A stretch of DNA of 64,000 bases, taken from positions 1 through 64,000 of the forward strand of contig DATKQM010000046.1 in assembly GCA_035532735.1 (NCBI GenBank), written 5' to 3'. Shown piece after piece: positions 1 to 7,819 of the stretch (position 1 is its first letter; each line of letters starts with the position of its first letter). Below the pieces are notes generated by a model. That model was not told the origin of the DNA. It saw only the letters and a program-made list of their open reading frames with translations, and ran no database searches. The stretch comes from Chersky-840 sp035532735. Its GTDB lineage: Bacteria > Actinomycetota > Acidimicrobiia > Acidimicrobiales > UBA8190. The translations under genes were made by a program, and so were the position numbers.

Positions 1-77
1 GCAGCGGGGCGCCTCAACTCGCTCTTGAAAAGCCTTGGCCCAAAAGGCTCGTGGGTTCGAATCCCACTCCCTCCGCC
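1..77 (+). tRNA. tRNA-Ser(UGA), 3' part, probably degenerate or truncated by the window edge
   Basis: The segment ends with a perfect T-arm (GTGGG TTCGAAT CCCAC) followed by TCCCTCC-G-CC, the usual 3' acceptor of actinobacterial tRNA-Ser. Upstream are a long variable arm (GCCTT/AAGGC) and a CTTGAAA loop that would give anticodon UGA. The anticodon stem pairs in only three of five positions and overlaps the variable arm, and the 5' acceptor lies outside the window. It may therefore be a recombined or decayed copy rather than a working tRNA. An integrase remnant follows directly, which fits use of this 3' end as an attachment site. Confidence 0.5.
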
Positions 78-122
78 CTCTGACCAAGGACTTCCGAGCG
101 CAAGCCCGGAGCCGGAGCGCGA

Positions 123-414
123 CTAGCGAATCGTGAGCTCGCCAAGCGGGTCTCCGACGTCGCGGCCGGGAAGGTCAGCGCCGGGAGAGAGACGGTGGGA
201 ACCCTCCTCGACCTCTGGTTGAACCATTGCGAGTCGATCGGCGACGCGTCGGAGTCGACGAGGTCGCCCTCGAGGTCGTGCGCAGGCACAGAGCCCAAGT
301 CGGGGGCGCTTGGGCCATGCCGACACGGCGGTGACCCCGAGGGTGTACAGCCACGTCCTCCCGGAACGAGACCGCGAGGCCGCCGCAGCACTCGGTCGCA
401 CGCTGGCGAAGTAG
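123..414 (+). pseudogene. Tyrosine integrase remnant (internally deleted, frameshifted)
   Basis: Two pieces of a phage-type tyrosine recombinase survive. Around 135-240 the frame reads ELAKRVSDVAAGKVSAGRET followed by VGTLLDLWLNHCESIGD, typical of the N-terminal arm/SAM-like DNA-binding domain. Around 309-414, in a different frame, it reads LGHADTAVTPRVYSHVLPER and ends at TAG 412-414. That is the C-terminal catalytic end, with the conserved His (LGHA) and the nucleophile Tyr (RVYSHV). Roughly 200 residues of catalytic core are missing and the frame differs, so the gene is dead. Its position just after a tRNA-Ser 3' end is the classic site of an integrative element. Confidence 0.75.
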
Positions 415-708
415 GCCCCACCACGGACCATCTGGTGGCTCGAGGCCCGACACAACGAGTTCAGAATCTGGCTGAAGCCCTCGGCACAGCACTGAGGCTG
501 CCGTCTGACCCACTTCGGTAGTCAAAGGGAGTCGCCCGGAGGCCTGGCCCTTCACGGTTACACGAGAATCGCCACGCCCAAGATCGCACCCGCCTTGGCC
601 AGCACCCATCGGAGGGCGACCGGGGACTGGCTGACCCACGGACTTAACTGGTCGGTTCGTGCTCATCAACGCATGGCATCGCCAGCTCGATTAGAAAGGG
701 TCAGAATC
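415..708. other. Intergenic stretch, no gene seen
   Basis: No reading frame here resembles a known protein. It separates the integrase remnant from the beta-propeller gene and probably holds that gene's promoter. The sequence AGAAAGGG at 693-700 is the likely ribosome binding site of the next gene. Confidence 0.4.
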
Positions 709-3057
709 TTGACCGTGTCCTCTCCCTCCCCCTTCACACACCTGGCTGGCGCACACGCGCGCCGATCGAAGTTCCGGAGGCGGAGGTTCGTGGTCGCCGG
801 CACGCTGGGCGCTTTCATCGCCTTAGGTGCGCTTCTGGCAACCTGCGCCGACAAGGGGCCGTCACCGGCACCGAGGATCTCCTCGACGTCCTCGCCGACG
901 CCTCCACATGCCCGCCGCCCCCCTGAGGCCATCGCGGCGGCAGAGTCGGGACTCCTCCCCTGGGCGCTCCCAACCCCCGTCAGCCGGGTCGTGACACTCC
1001 CCGCCCCGGGGGATCAGCTTGTCATCATCGGGGGGCTGACCGCATCGAACGTCTCCGCGCAGGGTATCTACACGGTCGGCACCACCTCTGGGACGCTCAC
1101 GCACGTCGCCGACCTCACGGGAGGCCTCCACGACGCGTCGGGTGCCGTCATCGACGGACGTGACGTGACCTTCGGGGGGGGTTCTCCAGCCACCGTCGCT
1201 ACCGTCCAAGGTATCGTGGCGCCGAACGGTGCCCCCCCGAGCACGATCGCAAAAGCCACCGTCACAGGGTCGCTCCCCCAGCCGCGGTCGGACTCGGCGG
1301 CGGTGACCGTCGGCAAGACCACCTATATCGTGGGCGGGTACGACGGTACGAACCCCGATCGCGCGGTCCTGGCCACGACCGACGGCGTTACGTTCTCGAC
1401 TGTCGGTTCACTGCCGGTGCCGGTGCGGTACCCGGCCGTCGCCGCTGTGGGAGGGCTGATCTACGTTTTCGGCGGTGAGGCCGTCACCGGAGCCGGTGCC
1501 GGTCAGCCCGTGAGCGCTATCCAGCTCGTCAATCCGAGCCGCCACGCCGCATCGACGATCGGACGCCTGCCGGTGCCGCTCGAGGGGGCCGCCGCCGTAA
1601 CCATCGGGAAGCAGATCTATCTGGCCGGAGGCGAGAGCACGGTCGCCCAATCGGTCACGGCCGGCGTGGGCACGACACAGTTGGGGCTACCCCCGGCCGG
1701 CGCCAATCCTGGAGCCGGCGCCACCAGCGCCACAGCCACAGCCGCCACGGTTCCCGGGAACGGCAGCGGGGGTGCGAGAACCACCGGGGCCACGCTCCTC
1801 GGTGACGCCACGAAGATCTCCTCCCCCGGTGCCGGCCCAAGCCCCGCCGCGAACACCAGTGCCGCTGCCGGATCGGGACCGCCAGGGTCCACTTCGACCA
1901 TCGAGTCGACTCCGAGCACCTCTACCGTCTCCACCATTTGGGCATTCGATCCCGCCACCGCCGGCATGCTGAACGCCGGGCGCCTGCAGGTGCCCGTGTC
2001 GCACGCGGGTCTGGCTGTCCTCGGTTCCACGGCCTGGTTGGTGGGTGGCGAGTCCGGGGGAGCCCAGATGTCCACTGTTCAGATGATCACGCCGAACCCG
2101 AAGTTCGGCACGGCAGGCACGACGGGGGCGGGCTCGCCGTACTTCGGAATGCAATTGCTCATCGCCGACCGAGGCAACAACCGGTTCCTAATCTTGAACC
2201 CGGCCATGGACATCACCTGGAAGTATCCGTCCGCGAATTCACCGCCAGACCCGTACGGCTTCGTCTTTCCCGATGACGCTTTCTTTATCGACAAGGGCAA
2301 GGGCATCATCTCCAACCAGGAGGAGAACGAGACCATCGTCGAGATCGGCTACCCCTCGGGCAAGATCCTGTGGGAGTACGGGCACCCCAAGCAGCCCGGA
2401 ACCGCACCAGGGTACCTGCACGAACCCGATGACGCCTATCTGTTGGACAACGGCCAGATCACGGTGGCCGATGCCCAAAATTGCCGCGTCATGATCATCA
2501 ATCACGACGGCAGCGTGGCCGGACAGATCGGAACCACGGGCCGTTGCGTCCACGACCCCCCCACTTCGATGGGCTCGCCCAACGGTGACACGCCACTATC
2601 GGACGGCAACGTCCTCATCTCCGAGATAAACGGTTCGTGGATCAGCGAGTACACGTTGCAGGGCCAACTTGTGTGGACGGCACCCGCACCGGTGTCCTAC
2701 CCGTCGGACCCCCAGCAACTGGGGTCCGACTTGTATCTCGTCGCCGACTACGCCAAGCCGGGAGGGTTCATCTACATGAATCGCGCCGGGCAGGTCCTCT
2801 ACCGGTACGAAGCGGCCTCAGGACCCGGCATGCTCAACCACCCGTCGCTCGCCGAGCGTCTTCCGAGCGGCGTCGTCATGCTCAACGACGACTATGCCAA
2901 CCGAATGGTGGCTATAGATCCCACGACAGGCGCCCTGGTCTGGCAGTACGGAGTCACCGACGCGGCCGGGACGGCACCTGGGATGTTGAACACCCCGGAC
3001 GGATTCGACCTGCTCGGACCCAACGGAACCACACCTACCCACCCCACGACAGGCTGA
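709..3057 (+). CDS. Secreted double beta-propeller protein (kelch-like plus NHL/arylsulfotransferase-like)
   Basis: The N-terminus has a basic run (RRSKFRRRRF) followed by a hydrophobic segment ending LATCADKG, consistent with an exported, possibly lipid-anchored protein. The first half contains kelch-type blades such as TTYIVGGYDG, LIYVFGGEA and AWLVGGESGG. A Thr/Ser/Ala/Pro-rich spacer interrupts it at about 1680-1930. The second half has NHL/PQQ-like blades (LLIADRGNNRFLILN, ITVADAQNCRVMIIN, YLVADYAKPGG) resembling arylsulfotransferase-like propellers. The reading frame is open from 595 (TTG), but AGAAAGGG eight bases before TTG 709 favours 709; ATG 673 is another choice. Enzymatic or binding role is unknown. 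A hairpin follows the stop. Confidence 0.75.
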   Translation: MTVSSPSPFTHLAGAHARRSKFRRRRFVVAGTLGAFIALGALLATCADKGPSPAPRISSTSSPTPPHARRPPEAIAAAESGLLPWALPTPVSRVVTLPAPGDQLVIIGGLTASNVSAQGIYTVGTTSGTLTHVADLTGGLHDASGAVIDGRDVTFGGGSPATVATVQGIVAPNGAPPSTIAKATVTGSLPQPRSDSAAVTVGKTTYIVGGYDGTNPDRAVLATTDGVTFSTVGSLPVPVRYPAVAAVGGLIYVFGGEAVTGAGAGQPVSAIQLVNPSRHAASTIGRLPVPLEGAAAVTIGKQIYLAGGESTVAQSVTAGVGTTQLGLPPAGANPGAGATSATATAATVPGNGSGGARTTGATLLGDATKISSPGAGPSPAANTSAAAGSGPPGSTSTIESTPSTSTVSTIWAFDPATAGMLNAGRLQVPVSHAGLAVLGSTAWLVGGESGGAQMSTVQMITPNPKFGTAGTTGAGSPYFGMQLLIADRGNNRFLILNPAMDITWKYPSANSPPDPYGFVFPDDAFFIDKGKGIISNQEENETIVEIGYPSGKILWEYGHPKQPGTAPGYLHEPDDAYLLDNGQITVADAQNCRVMIINHDGSVAGQIGTTGRCVHDPPTSMGSPNGDTPLSDGNVLISEINGSWISEYTLQGQLVWTAPAPVSYPSDPQQLGSDLYLVADYAKPGGFIYMNRAGQVLYRYEAASGPGMLNHPSLAERLPSGVVMLNDDYANRMVAIDPTTGALVWQYGVTDAAGTAPGMLNTPDGFDLLGPNGTTPTHPTTG

Positions 3058-3061
3058 AATC

Positions 3062-3084
3062 TTGGAGAGGGCCACCCCCTCCAA
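3062..3084 (+). terminator. Hairpin after the beta-propeller gene
   Basis: TTGGAG-A-GGG and CCC-C-CTCCAA form a nine-pair stem with one internal mismatch and a three-base loop, starting four bases after the stop codon. There is no clear T run, as is usual in high-GC actinobacteria. Confidence 0.55.
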
Positions 3085-3329
3085 TCCAAGTCGTCGACGA
3101 GTCGAAAGGTGGGTCGCAAGGGAGTTCATCGGGTTGCCACCTGGGGCTTCGTCGATGTGCTTGGCTTTCCGCTGAGGTCAGTGCCTCGGTCGCAGGTGCT
3201 TTCGTCGGGGTGCGTTGACGACCATGGTCCCCGGCCAGAACCAACCGGCCGACCGATACCCGGTGGGGTGGACCCGGAATTTCGTGACGATGTATGTGGC
3301 GCCACGCGCCCGCTTAGCTCCAATTCGGA

Positions 3330-3545
3330 GCCGTCAGAGCCACGGCGGGAATCGCGAGAGCAATACCGCTGAACCGCGCTGACGATCGGCTCCGAGATGA
3401 CCCCCTCCCGCAACGGCAGGCCGGAACAGCTCCTTGGAGCGCGAAGAGCCAGGACCTCGATGACCAAATCCGTGTTGTCACGACGCTCCAGACGCGAGGG
3501 CTCAAGCACGTGGCCGAAGGCGAGATAGAGGAAGGACCAGGCCAT
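3330..3545 (-). pseudogene. Transposase/integrase-core N-terminal remnant
   Basis: The first 35 codons (start ATG at 3545) read MAWSFLYLAFGHVLEPSRLE then RRDNTDLVIEVLALR. This resembles the N-terminus of actinobacterial rve-type transposases (SFLYLAL...RS...EIEILVLRHEL). After LALR the expected HEVAVLRRQ motif is broken, and fragments such as RPAVAG and ADRQRGSAVLLSRF appear in a shifted frame. No DDE catalytic core is present. I read it as a decayed insertion-sequence fragment. The match rests on recognition of a short motif only. Confidence 0.4.
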
Positions 3546-3689
3546 CGTCCACCGTCGTTGCTCCAGCTTTGAGCCGCAACTTCCCGGTCCGGCCTATCGA
3601 TGACATTCTCGACACCCACGGGGTCAACGCGACGATTCACTTGGACACGGCCCGGTTTGTTCCGTACTCGCCCGGAACCGATCGTTACC

Positions 3690-4281
3690 CTGAAGCGAGC
3701 CACGTGCGCGTCGCACGGTGTTGGAACCAAGGGCATCGGCCCGCTCGCCCTGGACCTCGAGCGCGACGAACCTCCGCAGCACCACCCAGACGGTCCTCCG
3801 CATGAGAATCTCCAAAGGGCGGCTCGGGTGCCGGTCAGTCCGTTGATCGACTCCACTCCGGCCTCATGCGTGGCAGGGTCGAACTCAACATCTCCCACCG
3901 TAAGCGAGGCGAGTCGAACGCCGAGGAACGACGTTGCATAGCTCTGATACGGGCCAGCAGCTCTCGAAAGTCGAAGGGCTTGACCATGTAGTCGTCGGCT
4001 CCGGCGTCGAGCCCGGTGACCCGATCGCCGGGGGCGTCCCGGGCGCTGAGCATGAGGACGGGGAGCCGTGATCCGCATCGACGGAGCTCGCGCACCACGT
4101 CGATGCCCGAGACCTCGGACATGACCCAGTCGAGCACCGCCACCTCGTAGTCGTAGGTGCACAGCAAGCGCAGCGCCTGTTCCCCGTCAGCCACCGCGTC
4201 GACGACATAGCCACTCTCTAGAAGACCTCGCTCCAGGGCAGAGCGCAGCCCAGCGTCGTCCTGGGCAACCAGCAGCCTCAT
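3690..4281 (-). pseudogene. OmpR-family response regulator, broken in the DNA-binding domain
   Basis: Residues 1-115 from ATG 4281 form a complete receiver domain: acidic pair D8/D9, phosphoacceptor D51 (VAVLDWVM), Lys101 (DDYMVKPF). After RAMQRRSS the frame is lost. The winged-helix part continues in a second frame as LTVGDVEFDPATHEA...INGLTGTRAAL, and then in a third as LEILMRRTVWVVLR (family pattern LLEYLMRRPGRVVSR). At least two frameshifts therefore separate receiver and output domains. Without repair it would give a receiver-only protein of about 148 residues with a nonsense tail. No partner kinase lies nearby. Confidence 0.7.
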
Positions 4282-4393
4282 GTCCTTAACATTTACTCGC
4301 TCAACCTGACAACAGGATTACACCGAAGGCCCGCCCTCATCGTTTCGTTGAGGTTGTGGATCATCACATGGTTGTAAGGGTCTGTTCCGTAGG

Positions 4394-4669
4394 GTGATGT
4401 TGATGCCGCAGACCGCTGTCCGACCGCCGAGCTTGGCGGACACCCGCGCCAATGGGCCGAACCTTCGTCGGCGCAGACGGGTGCGTCGACGCATGAGATG
4501 GGCTCGCTCCCATAAGTTCACGAGCGTTCTCGTGCTCGGTGCCATTCTTCTGACGCCCATATGGTGGTCGCTCGGCTCTGCGTTGACGAATCCCGGCCTG
4601 GGAGCAAGTGCACCGGCGAGGTTCGCAGAATGGTTCCGCGGCCACGGTGGTGGCTCTCTGGTCACGTAG
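4394..4669 (+). pseudogene. N-terminal remnant of a phosphodiester glycosidase (DUF2233-type) membrane protein
   Basis: The 91-residue frame has a basic leader (RRRRRVRRR), one membrane segment (FTSVLVLGAILLTPIWWSLG) and the motif ALTNPGLGASAPARFAEWFR followed by GHGGGSLVT. It stops at TAG exactly where the family usually reads Trp (SLVTW-AEN). The next codons after the stop are indeed A-E-N. So a TGG-to-TAG change appears to have truncated a longer protein, and the downstream part has since decayed. An intact glycosidase of the same superfamily lies nearby on the other strand (5895-6881). It could also be read as a small membrane protein of unknown role. Confidence 0.55.
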
Positions 4670-4944
4670 GCTGAGAACACCTCGTCATCGAGATCCTGGC
4701 CTTCAGTCGGCCGCCACCCGTCTTCCATGAAAGGGCTCGCTCAACTCGCCCTCCTCGAATCCGCCACGAACAGTGGTCTCGTGATCGTCCACGTCCATGC
4801 TGTCGAGGTCGTACCCGTCCCCTACCTGCAGGGCACCAAATGTCGATCGAGTCACTCAAATTGGGCTCGGCGCCGCCGTGTGGCTGTCGGCGGCGATGTC
4901 ACAATCGCAGATGGGGAAGCACTTAAGGGGCACAGAGCCCTAGT

Positions 4945-5772
4945 TCAACAGGTGGAGGACGGCGCCGAGTAGCCCGTGCCGACCTCGGGGTCCTCCACGA
5001 CACCAATCTCGGACGAACGCAGGATGGCGCCGAGGTGCACGACATACCAGACGCCGCGCCACGAGATCAGAGAGGCGATGCCGAAGGAGCGCGTCACGCC
5101 GTGTTGTTGGTAGACGACTCGGGAATTGGCGACCTCGAAGTACCCGATCCGATTGTCGCAGACCCCGGGCGGCACCCAGTGCCGGTCGCTTTCGGGGACC
5201 TCGACGTCCACCAGCACCGCCGACGAAGGGTCGGGTCCGAGCAGATCGTGTGCAGCGGTGATGTCCAGCGAGTAGTCGTGGACCAAGCGATTCTCGTAGT
5301 CCCCCTGCGCGTCGGTGATGGTCTTGACCTGTTCGTAGGCCTGCTCGGGGAAGAACGCGGGCAAGGCAATGGTCGGCGAATCGCTCACGACCCCCTTCCA
5401 TAGGGCGGCCATGTCGGATTGGAACGGTGGTGAATTGGTAGGCGGGAGTGCCTCGGTCTGGGAAAGAGACCCTGGATTGGTGGTGGTGGTGGTGGTGGTG
5501 GTGGTCGGCGCGGCCACCTCCGTGGAGGGTGTTGCGTGGAGTGCCGGCGGGGGGTAGACCGATGGGTCGGACAACGGCGCCCCCCGTGCCTGCCCGCCGC
5601 CGGTGGTCAACCAGGCGGCGATGCCCGAGCCCAGCGCCACCACGGTCGCCATGGCCATGATGAGGGGGACACGGAGCGCCCAAGGTCGCCTTCGGTAGCG
5701 AGACCGGTGGGGTCCGGACGGTCGAGGCGACCCCGAGGATGCGTGCGGCTCGTCGCCGGGGAAGCGGCTCAT
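4945..5772 (-). CDS. Membrane-anchored secreted protein of unknown function
   Basis: This 275-residue protein starts at ATG 5772. It has a short basic cytoplasmic tail, one transmembrane segment at about residues 34-56 (VPLIMAMATVVALGSGIAAW), a Pro/Thr linker with a run of ten Thr encoded by a (TGG)n tract, and an extracytoplasmic domain of about 175 residues. That domain has a mixed alpha/beta look (DYSLDITAAHDLLG, SAVLVDVEVPESDRHW, GVWYVVHLGAIL), with two cysteines at its ends. I do not recognise a family. It lies downstream of the glycosidase lipoprotein on the same strand, with a gap of about 120 bases. Confidence 0.7.
   Translation of the reverse strand: MSRFPGDEPHASSGSPRPSGPHRSRYRRRPWALRVPLIMAMATVVALGSGIAAWLTTGGGQARGAPLSDPSVYPPPALHATPSTEVAAPTTTTTTTTTNPGSLSQTEALPPTNSPPFQSDMAALWKGVVSDSPTIALPAFFPEQAYEQVKTITDAQGDYENRLVHDYSLDITAAHDLLGPDPSSAVLVDVEVPESDRHWVPPGVCDNRIGYFEVANSRVVYQQHGVTRSFGIASLISWRGVWYVVHLGAILRSSEIGVVEDPEVGTGYSAPSSTC
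5480..5504. repeat. (TGG)n microsatellite encoding poly-Thr
   Basis: About eight TGG triplets in a row, read on the minus strand as ACC, give the run of Thr residues in the linker of the anchored protein at 4945-5772. Length changes by whole units would keep the frame and only alter linker length. Confidence 0.7.
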
Positions 5773-5894
5773 GTCCTGGCTGATCGTAGAGCGCGGCGTC
5801 AGCTCGCTCGGGCGGCGTGCCAGCCATCACCCTGGCTCCGCCGCCGGCCACCTGTCCCAGCGTCTCCCGGGGTGGTCAAGTTCCTCCCCCGTGG

Positions 5895-6881
5895 TTACGG
5901 GATCGGTTGTGCGACGTCCACGGTCACGAAGTCGCGGGTCCACCCCAGCAGGTACCGATCCGCCGGCTGGTTCTGACCCGGGACCATCGTTGTCAGCACA
6001 CCCCCTGGCGATGCGGCCACGTCTGCCTGGACCCACTCTGGGTTGATGTCGAGCTCCATGGCCACCGTGGCTCCGGCACTCACGAGGGCGGTAGCCATGT
6101 CGATGGGAAGCGCGTGCATGCTGGCCGCATAGATGAGATCACCAGCCGCGTCCTGTCCGAGCGCGCTGCGGGCCGTGAGGGCGACCTCGTGCAGTGGGTC
6201 ACCCCAGGCACTGGTCGTCAAGATCGTCGGGCTCGGTTGTGCGCCCGACACCAGCGGCGGGAGGTTCTGTCGCACGCTCGTCACCGCTTCGTGGGGCCCG
6301 GGCGCGGTAGCCCCCCACACCCCGACGTGGGCCGCGCCGTTGGTGTCGATGACCAGGCTGGCCATGCCGGCGACGAGGGGGGTGAGGACGTGTCCGTCGA
6401 TTTCGACTCCACCGGCGTGGCCCGACACCTTGAATCCACCGTTGAAGACACCCAGCAGTACCGCCCGCTCTGGAGCCGCGATCTGGGGCTGTGCGTCGAC
6501 ACTCAGGGCAATGCCGGCGGTGGGAGGGTCTTGGCCGCCAGAGTGGAGGGCGAAGACGACTTGTCCGGCGCGGAATCGGACCAGCGTCACCGAGGCACCC
6601 CCCGGGGTCATCATTGCCCGCTCGTCGATGGCCACCCCCGTCGCCAAGGTGCTCACCGGCGTCCACCCCGGTTGGGCCGGGACCGTCGTGGTCGTGGTCG
6701 TCGACGGCCGGGGAGCGGCGACCGGAAGGGACGATGACCCCGGCGTCGCCTCGGACTTCGCGTCGCCGGATGTGGGGGACCCGGTGCATCCCGCCAGCGC
6801 CATGGCCAGGAGGACGGTGGACGCCGCCCGGACACGCCCCGCGCCCGTCAATGCCGGCCGATGGGATCGGGGTTGGCCCAT
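5895..6881 (-). CDS. Phosphodiester glycosidase-family (DUF2233/NAGPA-like) lipoprotein
   Basis: The likely start is ATG 6881, giving about 328 residues. A signal peptide ends in the lipobox LAMALAGC, so the protein should be a lipoprotein. A Pro/Thr linker precedes the catalytic domain, recognised by VTLVRFRAGQVVFALHSGG, the hallmark LLGVFNGGFK, IYAASMHALPIDMATALVSA, and an ending of the type LDINPEW...YLLGWTRDFVTV. Family members cleave GlcNAc-1-phosphodiesters or related phosphodiester sugars; the substrate here is unknown. The start overlaps the end of the whiB-like gene by 34 bases, so the two are probably cotranscribed. Confidence 0.8.
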   Translation of the reverse strand: MGQPRSHRPALTGAGRVRAASTVLLAMALAGCTGSPTSGDAKSEATPGSSSLPVAAPRPSTTTTTTVPAQPGWTPVSTLATGVAIDERAMMTPGGASVTLVRFRAGQVVFALHSGGQDPPTAGIALSVDAQPQIAAPERAVLLGVFNGGFKVSGHAGGVEIDGHVLTPLVAGMASLVIDTNGAAHVGVWGATAPGPHEAVTSVRQNLPPLVSGAQPSPTILTTSAWGDPLHEVALTARSALGQDAAGDLIYAASMHALPIDMATALVSAGATVAMELDINPEWVQADVAASPGGVLTTMVPGQNQPADRYLLGWTRDFVTVDVAQPIP

Positions 6882-7120
6882 TCCGCGAAGTCCGTCCTCG
6901 GCCCACGACCACGAAGAAGGCGACGTCGTTGTCGCTCTGACGTGCCGCCCCACACGCCGTCGGTGATCCGGTTGGTGAGGGCGTATCCCAGACATTGGCC
7001 TCGTACCGTGCACTCGACGCACACGCGCTGGGCAGACTGCACGCCGATCCAGTCGCTGGGGAAGAACACGCCGGGGTCCATGTTCTTGCAGCGCCCCTGA
7101 CCCATCCAGTCGGTGTCCAA
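6848..7120 (-). CDS. WhiB-family iron-sulfur transcriptional regulator
   Basis: The 90-residue protein has the four-Cys pattern of the family (C11, C34, C37, C43), which binds a redox- or NO-sensitive [4Fe-4S] cluster. It also has the GVWGGTSERQRR turn and basic C-terminal helix used for DNA/sigma-factor contact. The start is TTG 7120, five bases after a strong AGGAGG site. Such proteins work with sigma factor as redox-responsive regulators. It leads a unit with the glycosidase lipoprotein, which overlaps its 3' end. The exact Wbl subclass cannot be fixed by eye. Confidence 0.9.
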   Translation of the reverse strand: MDTDWMGQGRCKNMDPGVFFPSDWIGVQSAQRVCVECTVRGQCLGYALTNRITDGVWGGTSERQRRRLLRGRGPRTDFAEWANPDPIGRH

Positions 7121-7819
7121 CGGTGCCTCCTGTGGACTCTCTGATACGTCGGCACAGGCGCGGGTCCCCGATCGTGGCGGACTTCGGGCCGGATCCGGGC
7201 TCGGTTCACAGGTGCGTTTGCTCCCGACGTTTCGAGCCTAGGAAGCCTCTGTGACGACAGCATGAAGTTGTCCGGAGGTGTTCGCCCGAAACAGCAGAAT
7301 CCCCAATCACCCCTCGCAGGGCAGGTCACGGGTCCTGGCGCTGAGCCTTTCGACGACGGTTGTGCTTCCCGGCGGCGTCTGACGTCTCGGAAGACGGCTG
7401 CGGGGCGTGGATTCGACCACCTGAGGATCAAGATTCAACGTCGACTAGTCAGAGACCGAACCGCGACGACAGTTTGGCGTCCACAAGTTAAATAGCGGGG
7501 ACCGCCCCATGGGGATGCTTTTGCCATTTTCGATTGCTATTTTCGATTCCACGTCTGCCTCCTCCACCATACCCGCACCAAGTGGACAACGGCTCGCTGA
7601 GCTCGCTCTTTGGGTCCTCTGTGGACTGGCTGAGAACGAACCAAGATCCGGATGGTGGGCTCGTATGGACCCCGAACGACCGCATGGGAGCAGCCCGGTG
7701 ATGAGCAGCCTTCGCCTAGGGTCCGGCCGGGTTCCGGTCCACGCGCTCATGCGTCGTGCAGCCTGATGTGGCCACGAGGTCGTCGAGCTCTCGTCGATTC
7801 GACACTGTCCGACCGGCGC
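7121..7819. other. Divergent intergenic region, no gene seen
   Basis: About 700 bases between the divergent whiB-like gene and the SGNH hydrolase. Reading frames here show no recognisable protein. It must contain the whiB promoter (AGGAGG lies at its left edge) and the hydrolase promoter. The hydrolase frame is open upstream to 7652, so some of this may be coding if an earlier start is used. Confidence 0.4.

Noticed and set aside
4727..4972. 81-codon plus-strand frame after the glycosidase remnant
   Set aside because: No motif, signal or ribosome site; it probably covers decayed downstream sequence of the remnant.
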